From: Priestia taiwanensis
GTDB lineage: Bacteria; Bacillota; Bacilli; Bacillales; Bacillaceae_G
Assembly (NCBI RefSeq): GCF_014638355.1
Contig: NZ_BMFK01000001.1
Coordinates: 1,255,160-1,319,159 of the forward strand
Length of the DNA stretch: 64,000 nt
Reading direction: 5' to 3'
Part shown: positions 1 through 10,849 of the stretch, one piece after another
How positions within the stretch are numbered: position 1 is the stretch's first letter
Layout: every line of letters starts with the position of its first letter
The notes under the pieces: model-generated
Seen by the model: the letters and a program-made list of their open reading frames with translations, nothing else
Told to the model about the DNA's origin: nothing
Databases searched by the model: none
Translations under genes and position numbers: made by a program

Positions 1-3000
1 CAGCTCGTATTGACTACACCTTTGTCGCTGATCCAAACGCGCCAATTATCGCTCGAACGATTACTTCTAATCCAGCTTTCACACAAATTTCAGATGCAAA
101 TATCCTTTCTCTCAAAACAGTCAATACACAACAAGCAACTACTGGTGACATCTTAACCTACACGGTAACATTAAATAATAACGGAAATATCCCAGCAACT
201 AATCTCATATTTATAGATGCTATTCCTCAAAGTACTACATTTATAGAAAATAGCTTTACACTTAACGGAACAACGATACTTGGGGCAAATCCAGCTATCG
301 GGGTCTCCTTACCCGATCTTGCAGCTAACGCAATCCATCTTATTTCATTCCAAATTATTATTAATGATTCATTCGCACAAGAGTCTATCCTAAACCAATC
401 CGATACAACATATACCATTCAACCGGACCCTGGGCAACCACCAATTACAGAGACTTCTACAAGTAACATCACGATAACAAATTTTGTGCGAGCACAAGTA
501 ACCATTACAAAAACTTCCAATCTACTACTTGTAGATGTTGGAGAAACGATTCTTTATATCTCTGAAGTAACAAATATCGGGAATGTCGAAGCTATAAATA
601 TTATTTTCACAGACGCTATTCCAGAGGGAACTACATTCGTTTTAGATAGCTTAACAATTAACGGTGTTCCACAACCTGGTGTAAATCCTGAAAACGGTAT
701 ACAACTTGGAAACCTACCCGCAAGTAGTTCTAGAACGATCCTATTTGAAGTGTTGACAAACAATCCAGCTACCGAAACGGCAATTGTGAACCAATCTTCC
801 ACAACCTATCAATATATAGGTAGTCCTTCTGCTCCACCAGTTAATCGTACGACGAATTCTAATATCGTTACAACACCTATCCAAAATGCAAATCTTATTT
901 CTACGAAACAAGCGGATGCAGCCTTTGTATCACTAGGGCAAATTATTACCTATACAACTACACTACAAAATATAGGAACTGTCTCAGCCAACAACGTTGT
1001 TTTCGTAGACACTATCCCAGAAGGTACTACGTTCATTGCAGATAGCTTATCAATAAACAATGTACCTCTACCAGGCGTTAACCCGGAAAATGGAGTAACA
1101 CTTGGCACAATATTATCAAATGAAACAATCTCTATCTCATTCCAAGTACAACTTACAAGCATACCAGCCAATAACACTGTGACAAATATCTCGACTACTT
1201 CTTACACCTATCAACTCAATCCTGATTCACCTATTATCCAGCGTACTTCTTTATCGAATACAGTGAATAGTAATGTACGAACAGTTAACACACAAGCAAT
1301 CAAATCTGCTGATATGTCCATTACACGTATCGATCAAATTATCACCTATACAATTGCAGTAACAAATGCTGGTACAATCGATATTACGAATACACTTCTT
1401 ATCGACGCACTTGCAGATGGAACATCATTTGTTCCTGACAGTATTCTCGTAGATGGAATTCCAAGATCTAATGAAACGCCAACTACCGGTATCACACTTA
1501 CTACGATTACCCCTAATCAAACAGTCATCGTCACGTTCCAAGTAACAGTAACAGCGATACCAACCCAAAATCCTATCCCTAACGTTGCACTCGTTCACTA
1601 TGAATACCAACCGATACCAAATACACCACCAGTCTCTGATACCATTTCTTCTAATACGACAACCATCCAATTTGTTGACGCGGTTCTTGTCGCTACGAAG
1701 ACGGCAGATAGAGTGCTAGCTAGTATAGATGAGATGATTAATTACACAATCTCCATTCAAAATACTGGCTCTGCTAGCACAAACTCCATTTTCTTTACAG
1801 ATACTATCCAAGACGGTACCGTATTCATTCCAGGAACTGTGTCCATCAACGGGAATATACAACCAGCTGCAGATCCTAACATTGGCTTTTCTATCCCTAC
1901 CATTGACGCTGGACAAACGACTATCATTATATTCCAAGTATCTGTAACAAACTTACCAGCTATCAATCCAGTACCTAACACTGCCACAATCGATTATGAC
2001 TTTATTTTCAATCCAGATTTTGCACCAATTCAAAAATCTACAACTTCCAATACAACACTTGTACAAATTAATGATGCTGATATCGTTTCTCTTAAGACAG
2101 CGAATATGGAGGCTGTCACAATTGGAGATACGTTAACATTCACAACAACTTTGACTAATATCGGAAATTCTAACGCAACTTCTGTTACCTTTACAGATTT
2201 TATTCCAGAAGGTACTACATTCATTGCAGATAGCTTATTCATAAACAATGTACCTCAACCTGGTCTGAATCCAAGTAATGGTGTACTTGTAGGCACCATT
2301 GCACCTAACATTACCATTCCTGTCACATTTTCAGTTACTGTTGTTGCACTTCCAGTTGACGAACAAATTCAAAACCAATCATCTTCTAGCTATACAATTA
2401 ATGGAGAAGAACAAACATCAACGAGTAACTTTACGTTTACTGATGTTCTTTTCGTTACTATAGTAGCTACTAAAACAACACCTATTCAGTACGCTCGACT
2501 ACAAACAATTATTCCTTACACCATTTCCATCTCAAATAACGGTAATCTACAAGCAGATAACATCACAGTTACGGATATCCTCCCAGCAGGTACGAGTTTC
2601 GTAGCAAATAGCGTTATTGTCAATGGTAGCGAACGCCCGAATGATGATCCACAAACAGGGATACAAATTGATACTATTCCACCTAATTCGACAGCAACCG
2701 TTCTGTTCCAAGTTCAAGTTACTTCCATCCCACCAACAAATCTGATTTCTAACACAAGTACGGTGGAATATCAATACACGTTACCAAATAGACCACCAGT
2801 CTCTGAAACGACCTCTTCAAATGCTACAAACACTCAATTTGTTGACGCTATTCTTGTGGCTACAAAAACGTCAAATACAGTCGTTGCTACTATAAATGAT
2901 AGTATTGATTACACAGTCTCCATTCAAAATAATGGATCGACTAGCACAAACTCCATTTTCTTTACAGATACTATCCAAGACGGAACTGCATTTATTCCAG

Positions 3001-6000
3001 GAACAGTGGCAATTAACGGTACCATACAATCAAATGCTGATCCTAACATCGGTTTCTCTGTTCCTAACATTGCGCCTGGACAAACGATTACTATCACTTT
3101 CCAAGTAACTGCGACGAACTTACCATCTGTCAATCCGGTACCTAATACCGCAACTATCAATTATGATTTTGTTTTCGATCCTAATTTGGCACCAATTCAA
3201 CAATCAATATCTTCAAATACGACACTTGTACAAATTAATAATGCTAATATCATTTCAATTAAAACAGTCAATATGGATACGGCAACGATTGGAGATGTTC
3301 TCACTTATACAACAACATTAATGAATACTGGTAATATTGATGCGACTTCTGTTATCTTTACAGATCTTATTCCAGAAGGTACTACATTCATTCTAGATAG
3401 CTTATCAATAAATAATGTACCTCAACCTGGTGCAAATCCGAGTACTGGTGTACTCATAGGAACAATTGCACCTAACGTTACGATTTCTATCGCATTTTCC
3501 GTTACTGTCATTGCAATTCCACCCAATGGAAGTATTCAAAACCAATCTTCTTCCCGTTATATAAGTGATGGAGAAGAACGAATTTCAACTAGTAACCTTA
3601 TCTTTATTGAGGTACTTTCAGCTGATTTAGTAGCTACAAAAACTGCAAATAAGATTTTAGCTACTATAGGAGAAACGATCGATTATACTGTATCGATTCA
3701 AAATACTGGCTCGACTATTACAAACTCTATTTTCCTTACAGATGCTATTCAAAACGGTACTGTGTTCACTCCAGGAACGGTGACCATTAATGGTAGCACT
3801 ATACCAACTGCAGATCCTAACATCGGTTTTTCTATTCCTAACATTGCAACGGGGCAAACAAGTATTATCACTTTCCAAGTATCTGTGGCGAGCTTACCTA
3901 CTATAAATCCTGTACCTAATACTGCACGGATCGACTATAACTTCATTGTTATTCCGGACTCTGCACCCGTTCAAAAATCCACAACTTCCAACACAACACT
4001 TGTCCAAATTAATACTACTAGTATCGTTTCGCTTAAGACAGCCGATGTGGATACTGTATCGATTGGAGATGTATTAACTTATACGACAACATTAACCAAT
4101 ACCGGTAATACAGAAGCGACTTCCGTTATCTTTACAGATACTATTCCAAACGGAGCCACATTCATTCCAGATAGTTTATCAATAAATAATGTACCTCAAC
4201 CTGGCGCAAATCCAAGTACTGGTGTACTCATAGGGACAATTGCACCTAACATTACGGTTTCTATCGAATTTTCAGTTACTGTCGTTTCAATTCCACCTAG
4301 CGGACGTATCCAAAATCAATCATCTTCTCGTTATATAATTAACGGAGAAGATGAGATATCAACTAGTAACTTTACTTTTACAGATGTTCTTTCAGCTACT
4401 ATACTAGCTACAAAAACGGCAAATACAGTGGTAGCTACTATAGGAGATATCATTGGTTATACAGTATCCCTTCAAAATACTGGTTCAACTATTACAAACT
4501 CGATTTTCTTTATAGATGCTATTCAAGACGGAACAGCATTTATCCCAGGGACTGTAGCCATTAACGGTAGCACTCTATCAACAGCTGATCCTAACACTGG
4601 TTTTTCTGTTCCGAACATTGGAGCGGGGCAAACGACCGTCATCACTTTCCAAGTATCTGTAACGAATGTACCACCTATCAATCCTGTACCTAACACGGCA
4701 CAGATCGATTATAGCTTTATTATTGACCCAAATTCTGCACCGGTTCAAAGATCGACAACCTCCAATACGACATTTGTACAAATTAACGCTGCTAATATTG
4801 TTTCACTTAAGACAGCCAATACAGATATCGCCGTTATCGGAGAAGTGTTGACTTTCACCACCACATTAACGAATACCGGAAATATTGCGGCAATTTCAGC
4901 TATCTTTACAGATGCTATCCCAGAAGGTACTACGTTCATTGAAAATAGCTTATCAATAAACAATCTCATTCAACCTGGCGTGAATCCAGAAAACGGAGTA
5001 ATAATCGGGACGATACTACCAAATGAAACAGTCTCTATCGCATTCCAAGCACAACTTACAAGCATACCAAGCAACAACACTGTCATAAATACCTCTACTA
5101 CTGCTTACGGATATCAAATTAGCCCTGATACACCTATTATTCAGCGTACTTCATTCTCAAATACAGTAAGTATCAATGTCCGAACAGCTAACATCCAGGC
5201 AATCAAATCCGCTGATAGATCTATTACACGTATCGGGCAAATTATCACCTATACAGTTGCAGTAACAAATGCTGGTGTATTCGACATTACAAATACAATT
5301 CTTATCGATGCACTTGCAAACGGAACGGCCTTTGTTCCGAATAGTATTCTCGTAGACAGTATTCCAAGACCTAACGAAACACCAACTACTGGCATCACAC
5401 TTAATACGCTTATTCCTAACCAAACAGTCATCGTTACATTCCAAGTATCCGTAATGGCAATACCAACACAAAATCCTATCCCTAACGTTGCACTCATTCA
5501 CTACGAATATCAGCCGATACCAAATACACCACCAATCTCTGAAACCACCTCTTCAAATACGACAAGTATCGAATTTATTGATGCTATTCTTGTCGCTATG
5601 AAGATGGCAGATAAAGTGTTAGCTAATATAGGGGATACAATTAATTACACCGTTTCCATTCAAAATACTGGCTCTGCTAGTGCGAACTCCATTTTCTTTA
5701 CAGATACTATCCTAGACGGAACCATATTTATTCCAGGAACTGTAGCAATTAACAGTATCACACTGCCATCAGCAGACCCTAACATCGGCTTTTCTGTTCT
5801 TACTATCGCGCCTGGACAAACGACTACCATTACGTTCCAAGTATCTGTGACGAACTTACCAACTGTTAATCCTACACCTAATACTGCAACGATTGATTAT
5901 GACTTTATTTTCGATCCTAACTCTGCACCTATTCAAAAATCGACAATCTCCAATACAACACTTGTACAAATTAATGACGCTGATATCGTTTCACTCAAGA

Positions 6001-8030
6001 CAGCCAATATGGAAGCTGTCACAATTGGAGATACTCTAACGTTCACAACAACATTAACGAATATCGGGGATTCGGATGCAATTTCTGTTATCTTTACAGA
6101 CCTTATTCCAGAAGGTACTACGTTCATTGAAGATAGCTTGTCAATAAATAATGTACCTCAACCTGGTGTGAATCCAAGTGCCGGTGTACTTGTAGGAAAT
6201 ATTGCACCTAATGTTACAACCCCTATCACTTTTTCAGTAACTATCGTTGCCATTCCACCTAGCGGACGTATTCAAAATCAATCTTCTTCTCGTTATACGT
6301 TTAACGGAGAGGAACAGACATCAACGAGTAACTTTACCTTTACTGATATTCTTTCTGCTAATGTAGTAGCTACAAAAACAACACCTATTCAATACGCTGA
6401 CCTACAAACTATTATCCCTTACACCATTTCCATCTTAAATAACGGGAATATTCAAATAGAAAATATCACAGTTACAGATATCATCCCAGCAAATACGAGC
6501 TTTATAGCCAATAGTGTCATCGTCAATGGCATAGCACGTCCAAATGATGATCCACAAACCGGAATACAAATTGACAGCATTCCATCTACTACGACTGCAA
6601 CCGTTCTATTCCAAGTTCGCATTACTTCTATTCCGCAAATAAATCCTATTTCTAATACAAGTACGGTTGAATATCAATACACGTTACCAAATCGACCACC
6701 TATCACAGAAACTATTACTTCATCAGCAGCAATAACAGAAGTCAATCATGCAGATTTGGATAGTAATAAAGCGGTTGATCGTACATTCGCAGCTATTGGA
6801 GATACGTTAACATATACAATTACACTCAATCAGACTGGTAATGTTCCAGCAAACGACGTCAACGTTGTAGACCTCATCCCTGAAGGCACTACCTTTATAG
6901 AAGATAGTGTTATCGTAAACGGGCAACCTCTACAAAATGTAGATCCAGCAACTGGTATACCAGTTGGCACTATCGGTGTAAGTGGTAGCGTTACTGTGTC
7001 ATTCCAAGTTAGAGTAACTTCTATTCCAACACCAAATACACTAAACAACTTTGCAACGACGACTTTTAGTTATGTAGTAAATCCAACTGAACCGCCTATT
7101 CTAATCACACAACAAACAAATATCGTATCAACAACAGTTATTAATCCAATCGTTACAATTTCCAAAAATGCAAACCGACTCACCACTACTGTAGGAGATA
7201 CGATTACGTTCGCATTAGAAGTCACGAATCAATCTTCCATCCCTACAATAAGTACCTCTGTTGTAGATACCATTCCAGACGGAACGACATTTGTAGAAGG
7301 CAGTGTAACAATTGACGGCATACCATTTCCAAATGTACGCCCAGACACCGGTATCGAAATTGGAAGCTTACTTCCAGAAGAAAATGCAACAATAACATTT
7401 GAGACACTCGTTACTTCTATCCCATCAAGCAACACGATTATTAATTCAGCAATCGTTACAGCAGCTTTCCAATTAACACCACAGGATCCAATTATTCGTT
7501 TGACGTTTGATTCCAATGTTGTAAGCATCTCAGTGCAATCAATAACAACAACAGTAATAAAAGATGCCTCTGTTTCATCAGCAACCTTAACTCAATATTT
7601 TGACTATACAATTCGAATTACAAATACGTCTACCGTCCCACTTACGAGCGTCTCTTTACAGGATATTGTTCCAACAGGCTTGCGCTTTATTAATGGAACT
7701 GTCCTCATTAATGGTATACCATCGCCACTAGTAGATCCGAATATCGGCTTCCTTGTTACGACGAACCTTGAACCAAATGAAACAGTAACCATTTCATTTA
7801 CAGTTCAAGTAATTAGCGCACCTACTAACAATGAATTCGATAATACAGCAACAGCTACACTTCAACTTCAAACTTCGCCTACAGATCCACCAATCATCGT
7901 AACGATTATAAGTAACGAAAACACAGTCCTTTTTGTCCCAGGAGTTCTTCCAAATCTCACTTGTTTCTTTGATGGCGAACGCTTTATACGAGGAAACTTT
8001 TTCTACGATTGGTATAGAGGTAATAATTAA
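1..8030 (+). CDS. Giant DUF11-repeat surface/secreted protein (3' part)
   Basis: The reading frame is open from the first base, so the gene is 5'-truncated by the window; the GTG at 486 is an internal valine, not a start. About 2,675 codons are visible, made of roughly 20 repeats of about 130 residues of the DUF11 / conserved-repeat type (Pfam PF01345, TIGR01451). Each unit has a K-(T/A)-(A/S) opening, a G(D/E)xxxYT strand, a 'PEGTTF' or 'DGTxF' turn, an 'NGxxxPxxxPxxG' loop and a final 'SN' before the next unit. The protein is Thr/Asn/Ile rich with almost no Cys, as expected for tandem extracellular Ig-like beta-sandwiches. The C-terminus is a short aromatic tail ending DWYRGNN; no LPXTG motif or C-terminal membrane segment is seen, so the mode of attachment is unknown. 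Function (adhesion or spore/cell surface layer) is inference. A hairpin terminator follows the stop. Confidence 0.9.
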   Translation, partial: ARIDYTFVADPNAPIIARTITSNPAFTQISDANILSLKTVNTQQATTGDILTYTVTLNNNGNIPATNLIFIDAIPQSTTFIENSFTLNGTTILGANPAIGVSLPDLAANAIHLISFQIIINDSFAQESILNQSDTTYTIQPDPGQPPITETSTSNITITNFVRAQVTITKTSNLLLVDVGETILYISEVTNIGNVEAINIIFTDAIPEGTTFVLDSLTINGVPQPGVNPENGIQLGNLPASSSRTILFEVLTNNPATETAIVNQSSTTYQYIGSPSAPPVNRTTNSNIVTTPIQNANLISTKQADAAFVSLGQIITYTTTLQNIGTVSANNVVFVDTIPEGTTFIADSLSINNVPLPGVNPENGVTLGTILSNETISISFQVQLTSIPANNTVTNISTTSYTYQLNPDSPIIQRTSLSNTVNSNVRTVNTQAIKSADMSITRIDQIITYTIAVTNAGTIDITNTLLIDALADGTSFVPDSILVDGIPRSNETPTTGITLTTITPNQTVIVTFQVTVTAIPTQNPIPNVALVHYEYQPIPNTPPVSDTISSNTTTIQFVDAVLVATKTADRVLASIDEMINYTISIQNTGSASTNSIFFTDTIQDGTVFIPGTVSINGNIQPAADPNIGFSIPTIDAGQTTIIIFQVSVTNLPAINPVPNTATIDYDFIFNPDFAPIQKSTTSNTTLVQINDADIVSLKTANMEAVTIGDTLTFTTTLTNIGNSNATSVTFTDFIPEGTTFIADSLFINNVPQPGLNPSNGVLVGTIAPNITIPVTFSVTVVALPVDEQIQNQSSSSYTINGEEQTSTSNFTFTDVLFVTIVATKTTPIQYARLQTIIPYTISISNNGNLQADNITVTDILPAGTSFVANSVIVNGSERPNDDPQTGIQIDTIPPNSTATVLFQVQVTSIPPTNLISNTSTVEYQYTLPNRPPVSETTSSNATNTQFVDAILVATKTSNTVVATINDSIDYTVSIQNNGSTSTNSIFFTDTIQDGTAFIPGTVAINGTIQSNADPNIGFSVPNIAPGQTITITFQVTATNLPSVNPVPNTATINYDFVFDPNLAPIQQSISSNTTLVQINNANIISIKTVNMDTATIGDVLTYTTTLMNTGNIDATSVIFTDLIPEGTTFILDSLSINNVPQPGANPSTGVLIGTIAPNVTISIAFSVTVIAIPPNGSIQNQSSSRYISDGEERISTSNLIFIEVLSADLVATKTANKILATIGETIDYTVSIQNTGSTITNSIFLTDAIQNGTVFTPGTVTINGSTIPTADPNIGFSIPNIATGQTSIITFQVSVASLPTINPVPNTARIDYNFIVIPDSAPVQKSTTSNTTLVQINTTSIVSLKTADVDTVSIGDVLTYTTTLTNTGNTEATSVIFTDTIPNGATFIPDSLSINNVPQPGANPSTGVLIGTIAPNITVSIEFSVTVVSIPPSGRIQNQSSSRYIINGEDEISTSNFTFTDVLSATILATKTANTVVATIGDIIGYTVSLQNTGSTITNSIFFIDAIQDGTAFIPGTVAINGSTLSTADPNTGFSVPNIGAGQTTVITFQVSVTNVPPINPVPNTAQIDYSFIIDPNSAPVQRSTTSNTTFVQINAANIVSLKTANTDIAVIGEVLTFTTTLTNTGNIAAISAIFTDAIPEGTTFIENSLSINNLIQPGVNPENGVIIGTILPNETVSIAFQAQLTSIPSNNTVINTSTTAYGYQISPDTPIIQRTSFSNTVSINVRTANIQAIKSADRSITRIGQIITYTVAVTNAGVFDITNTILIDALANGTAFVPNSILVDSIPRPNETPTTGITLNTLIPNQTVIVTFQVSVMAIPTQNPIPNVALIHYEYQPIPNTPPISETTSSNTTSIEFIDAILVAMKMADKVLANIGDTINYTVSIQNTGSASANSIFFTDTILDGTIFIPGTVAINSITLPSADPNIGFSVLTIAPGQTTTITFQVSVTNLPTVNPTPNTATIDYDFIFDPNSAPIQKSTISNTTLVQINDADIVSLKTANMEAVTIGDTLTFTTTLTNIGDSDAISVIFTDLIPEGTTFIEDSLSINNVPQPGVNPSAGVLVGNIAPNVTTPITFSVTIVAIPPSGRIQNQSSSRYTFNGEEQTSTSNFTFTDILSANVVATKTTPIQYADLQTIIPYTISILNNGNIQIENITVTDIIPANTSFIANSVIVNGIARPNDDPQTGIQIDSIPSTTTATVLFQVRITSIPQINPISNTSTVEYQYTLPNRPPITETITSSAAITEVNHADLDSNKAVDRTFAAIGDTLTYTITLNQTGNVPANDVNVVDLIPEGTTFIEDSVIVNGQPLQNVDPATGIPVGTIGVSGSVTVSFQVRVTSIPTPNTLNNFATTTFSYVVNPTEPPILITQQTNIVSTTVINPIVTISKNANRLTTTVGDTITFALEVTNQSSIPTISTSVVDTIPDGTTFVEGSVTIDGIPFPNVRPDTGIEIGSLLPEENATITFETLVTSIPSSNTIINSAIVTAAFQLTPQDPIIRLTFDSNVVSISVQSITTTVIKDASVSSATLTQYFDYTIRITNTSTVPLTSVSLQDIVPTGLRFINGTVLINGIPSPLVDPNIGFLVTTNLEPNETVTISFTVQVISAPTNNEFDNTATATLQLQTSPTDPPIIVTIISNENTVLFVPGVLPNLTCFFDGERFIRGNFFYDWYRGNN
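885..6746 (+). repeat. Higher-order duplication inside the DUF11 array
   Basis: Five consecutive repeats beginning near 885 (types: NANLIS, KSAD, ATKTAD, SLKTAN, ATKTTP) recur in the same order beginning near 4788, about 3.9 kb downstream. The first block spans roughly 885-2846 and the second 4788-6746. Between them the array alternates two repeat types, 'ATKTAN...SIQNTGS' and 'SLKTAN...TLTNTGN'. This shows block duplication as well as unit duplication. Confidence 0.75.
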
Positions 8031-8036
8031 AAACAA

Positions 8037-8077
8037 AAAAGCTTGTAGTTTGGTTTTACTCCAACTACAAGCTTTTT
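8037..8077. terminator. Bidirectional intrinsic terminator
   Basis: AGCTTGTAGTT pairs with AACTACAAGCT around a short loop, flanked by A and T runs. It lies between the converging giant repeat gene and the small exported protein gene and can serve both. Confidence 0.85.
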
Positions 8078-8104
8078 GTATTTAATAAACTATTCTTATC
8101 CTAA

Positions 8105-8452
8105 TCATTTAAGAGAGTTTGGACCTGAATGATGATAGGAAACGTCAATCATCATTTTGACACCATCTACCTTAATATAGCCTGTCCCAAATGCAAGGCC
8201 CTTAATATAAAATCCATTCTTAGTTGGAGTAATATCATACACCGTACCATCTCCTGTTAACGGTGTGAGGTGATTTCCTTCAATGAAAGTTGAACTCCCT
8301 ACAAATAAAGGTAGAATGATTGGTAATACTTCAATCGACTGAACATTATTTGTTGTAGATTGATTAATATTTTCTACTACAGGTGATGCTTGTGCGACTC
8401 CAGTTAAGCTACCTAACACAATAACGGCTGCTAAAAAACCAGCTTTTTTCAT
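8105..8452 (-). CDS. Small exported protein of unknown function
   Basis: A 115-residue protein with a clear Sec signal peptide (MKKAGFLAAVIVLGSLTGVA, cleavage probably after AQA near residue 22). The mature part is about 90 residues, has no Cys, and contains 'PILPLFVGSSTFIEG' and 'GLAFGTGYIKVDG', suggesting a small beta-rich domain. The ATG follows AAAAGGAG at good spacing. The gene converges on the giant repeat gene and shares its terminator. No family is recognised; a role at the cell or spore surface would fit but is not shown. Confidence 0.75.
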   Translation of the reverse strand: MKKAGFLAAVIVLGSLTGVAQASPVVENINQSTTNNVQSIEVLPIILPLFVGSSTFIEGNHLTPLTGDGTVYDITPTKNGFYIKGLAFGTGYIKVDGVKMMIDVSYHHSGPNSLK

Positions 8453-8664
8453 CTTTAAACACTCCTTTTGTAGATAGAATTTAATTACTTATTACATATG
8501 GAATATCTGAACCTCCTAGGAAAAACACTCTTGCTATGGATGTTTTTTTTGAACATTCCATCCAAGTAACATTAGGCATTAATGTAGATAATCGCTTACA
8601 CGGTTACATATTAAACATAGTCTCTAGATGAGCATTTAGGCAAATCTAATTTGGTTAGCCGTTT

Positions 8665-8754
8665 CTAAAACTTATATACTACTTTTAGTCCCCTATTACA
8701 CTCGCAAACAATAACCTTGTTGCTACTACTGATAGCTAACACCTTAACGCACAT
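8665..8754 (-). CDS. Possible 29-residue peptide
   Basis: An ATG preceded by AGGAGGAATGCT opens a frame of 29 codons (begins MCVKVLAIS, three Cys, ends VVYKF). Upstream, a TTGTTT and a TAAGAT box lie 17 bases apart, a plausible vegetative promoter. The ribosome binding site is the main evidence; the peptide is too short for family assignment. Confidence 0.3.
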   Translation of the reverse strand: MCVKVLAISSSNKVIVCECNRGLKVVYKF

Positions 8755-8940
8755 AGCATTCCTCCTATCAATTTTTTTATATCTTACAATGTCTAGTTTA
8801 AAACAAATTCCGCTACATGATTATGTAAATATTTGACAAAATAACGACAAATATAAAAATTTTCCATTTTTTCAAACTATCCTTCCTTTCACTTTGTTTA
8901 AATGTGTCAAACTCTTAAGTGAGGAGTTCTAATAAAATAA

Positions 8941-8978
8941 AAACCCAATTCTCAGCACTAACATTGAGAATTGGGTTT
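8941..8978. terminator. Strong bidirectional hairpin terminator
   Basis: A 14-bp perfect stem, AAACCCAATTCTCA paired with TGAGAATTGGGTTT, with A and T runs on the two sides. It is about 240 bases beyond the end of the permease gene (minus strand), so it could be that gene's terminator. Confidence 0.8.
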
Positions 8979-9216
8979 TTTATTTTACATGATGGACCTA
9001 CTTGTAACAATAAAGCTAAATAACGTAGTAAGCAACGGTTAACAGACATCTTTCATTAATCAAATACCAGTAGAGGCAAGGGAATATTTCTAGATTATTG
9101 AAAAACAACTACTTTTCTAGCACTTGAATCTCCAATAATATACAATAATGCCTAAATTCAAGGTCATATAATAATTATTGTATACATCGGTTATTCCATT
9201 GCCACACAGATCCAAA

Positions 9217-10536
9217 TTAGAATAATGAATTAATACTTGCTAAGACAGTAAGTACACCTACAAGAATGACAAAGATATTGCTCATTTGTCCTTTGTACTT
9301 AGCTAGTACTGGTACTTTATAAATCGCATACATTGGTAATAGACATAGGATAGCAGCAACTAACGGACCGCTCAGCGATTCAATAAGTCCAAGAACACTT
9401 GGATTCGCATAAGCTGCATACCAGCATGTTAATACAACAAAGATAAGGATCATCATATTAACTGTCTTTTCTCCTAGATTTTTACCACGTGTTTTACCAA
9501 ACTTCATAACCAAGTCACGCATTACCTCATGTGCTCCTATATAATGGCCAAGGAACGACTTTGTTATAGCTACAAAAGCAATGATAGGAGCTGCAATCGT
9601 AATTAAAGGTTGATCAAGCTCATTAGCAAGGTATGATAGGATTGACAAGTTCTGTTCTTTTGCCATCATAAGATCCTCTGGAGTTAAGCTCAAAGCACTA
9701 CTCCAAACAAAGAACATAACAACAGCGAATGTCATGATATAACAAACTTTTTGTATTTGAGCAGTTTTAGCATCCACAGCCTTTATTCCGTAGGTAGCTC
9801 TCTGTTTCACAACAAATGATGAAATAAGAGGAGAATGATTAAACGAAAATACAATGATTGGTAGTACCATTAATAATGTTGCAAAATATCCTGTTCCTGT
9901 TGAACCAGTAGAAGCAGTTGAAAAACTAAGCATCGATGTATTCCACTGTGGAATCAAAGCTACTGCGATAAAGAGTAGAGAAGCTATAAAAGGATATACT
10001 AGCATACTCATTATCTTTACAGTGATATCTTGACCAAAATTTAGTATAGCTATAAGACCTAATACTAATACAAGTGATAAAATTGCCCTTGAAGGCTCTT
10101 CCATGCCCAATTGATGCACCATAAAACTACTTGTAGTATTTGTAAGTGAAATTGAATACATCAACACAATCGTATAAATAGAGCTGAAATATACGATGTT
10201 AAAAATAATACTTGCCTTATTTCCGAAATACTCTCTTATTGTACCTGTAATTCCCTCATCTGCAGAATTAGAAGCGTATATCATTTTAGCAAGCGCCCTA
10301 TGCGAGTAATACATAACAGGGTATGCAAGTAAGGTAATTAGCAGTAATGATAATAACCCCCCTGAACCTGCATTAATAGGTAAGAAGAGTACTCCTGCTC
10401 CAATTGCTGTTCCAAAAAGGCTCATTGCCCATGTAGTATCCTGTTTATTCCATTTTTTAGGATCTAAATATTCTTCATTTTTTACTGCTGTATTTTCAGA
10501 TTGTAATTCTATTTTTTCTGCAGTATTTCCATTCAT
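9217..10536 (-). CDS. HAAAP-family (SdaC-like) amino acid permease
   Basis: A 439-residue polytopic protein with about 11 hydrophobic segments, typical of the hydroxy/aromatic amino acid permease family that includes serine transporter SdaC. Near the N-terminus is 'SLFGTAIGAGVLFLPI', the family's discontinuous first helix. An upstream in-frame ATG adds six residues (RGSHHM), but that ATG lies inside the GAGGGGGA ribosome binding site, so the start at 10536 is chosen. Substrate is inferred as serine or threonine from family resemblance and from the serine dehydratase remnant just upstream (10850-11200), which suggests an old serine import-and-deamination pair whose enzyme has been lost. Confidence 0.8.
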   Translation of the reverse strand: MNGNTAEKIELQSENTAVKNEEYLDPKKWNKQDTTWAMSLFGTAIGAGVLFLPINAGSGGLLSLLLITLLAYPVMYYSHRALAKMIYASNSADEGITGTIREYFGNKASIIFNIVYFSSIYTIVLMYSISLTNTTSSFMVHQLGMEEPSRAILSLVLVLGLIAILNFGQDITVKIMSMLVYPFIASLLFIAVALIPQWNTSMLSFSTASTGSTGTGYFATLLMVLPIIVFSFNHSPLISSFVVKQRATYGIKAVDAKTAQIQKVCYIMTFAVVMFFVWSSALSLTPEDLMMAKEQNLSILSYLANELDQPLITIAAPIIAFVAITKSFLGHYIGAHEVMRDLVMKFGKTRGKNLGEKTVNMMILIFVVLTCWYAAYANPSVLGLIESLSGPLVAAILCLLPMYAIYKVPVLAKYKGQMSNIFVILVGVLTVLASINSLF

Positions 10537-10849
10537 ATGATGACTCCCCCTCATATCCTATTCTTCCGTCTCTTTTCACGCTTATGAATTCAGACCATTT
10601 TTGAAACCGGCCTACAAGGTACGCCAACTTTTGTGTGCTCTTCCTCTAAATGGATTAAAATCCAAAAATTCACTAAGCATTAACCTGAAGGATTTATTAA
10701 CGCTCACAAAACACCTTAATGGTATAGTAATATCTTTTAGCGATAATAACTTTCCATATACAGACACCTTTAAGAGAACAATAGAGAATAGAATTGTTAA
10801 TCATTTCACAAAATTGACAATAATTGTTTATTTTTTAGTTATTCCCCTT

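Larger units (their letters stand above)
8453..9216. other. Intergenic region, 0.76 kb
   Basis: Contains one possible tiny reading frame (8665-8754, minus) and a strong hairpin (8941-8978). Nothing else supported was seen; there is no similarity to a known gene in either strand that I can recognise. Confidence 0.6.

Noticed and set aside
554..7792. Many minus-strand and other-frame open stretches inside the repeat gene
   Set aside because: They mirror the repeat pattern, lack ribosome binding sites and have shadow-like composition.
486..8030. GTG at 486 as the start of the giant repeat gene
   Set aside because: The frame is open to base 3, encodes DUF11 repeats throughout, and there is no ribosome binding site before 486.
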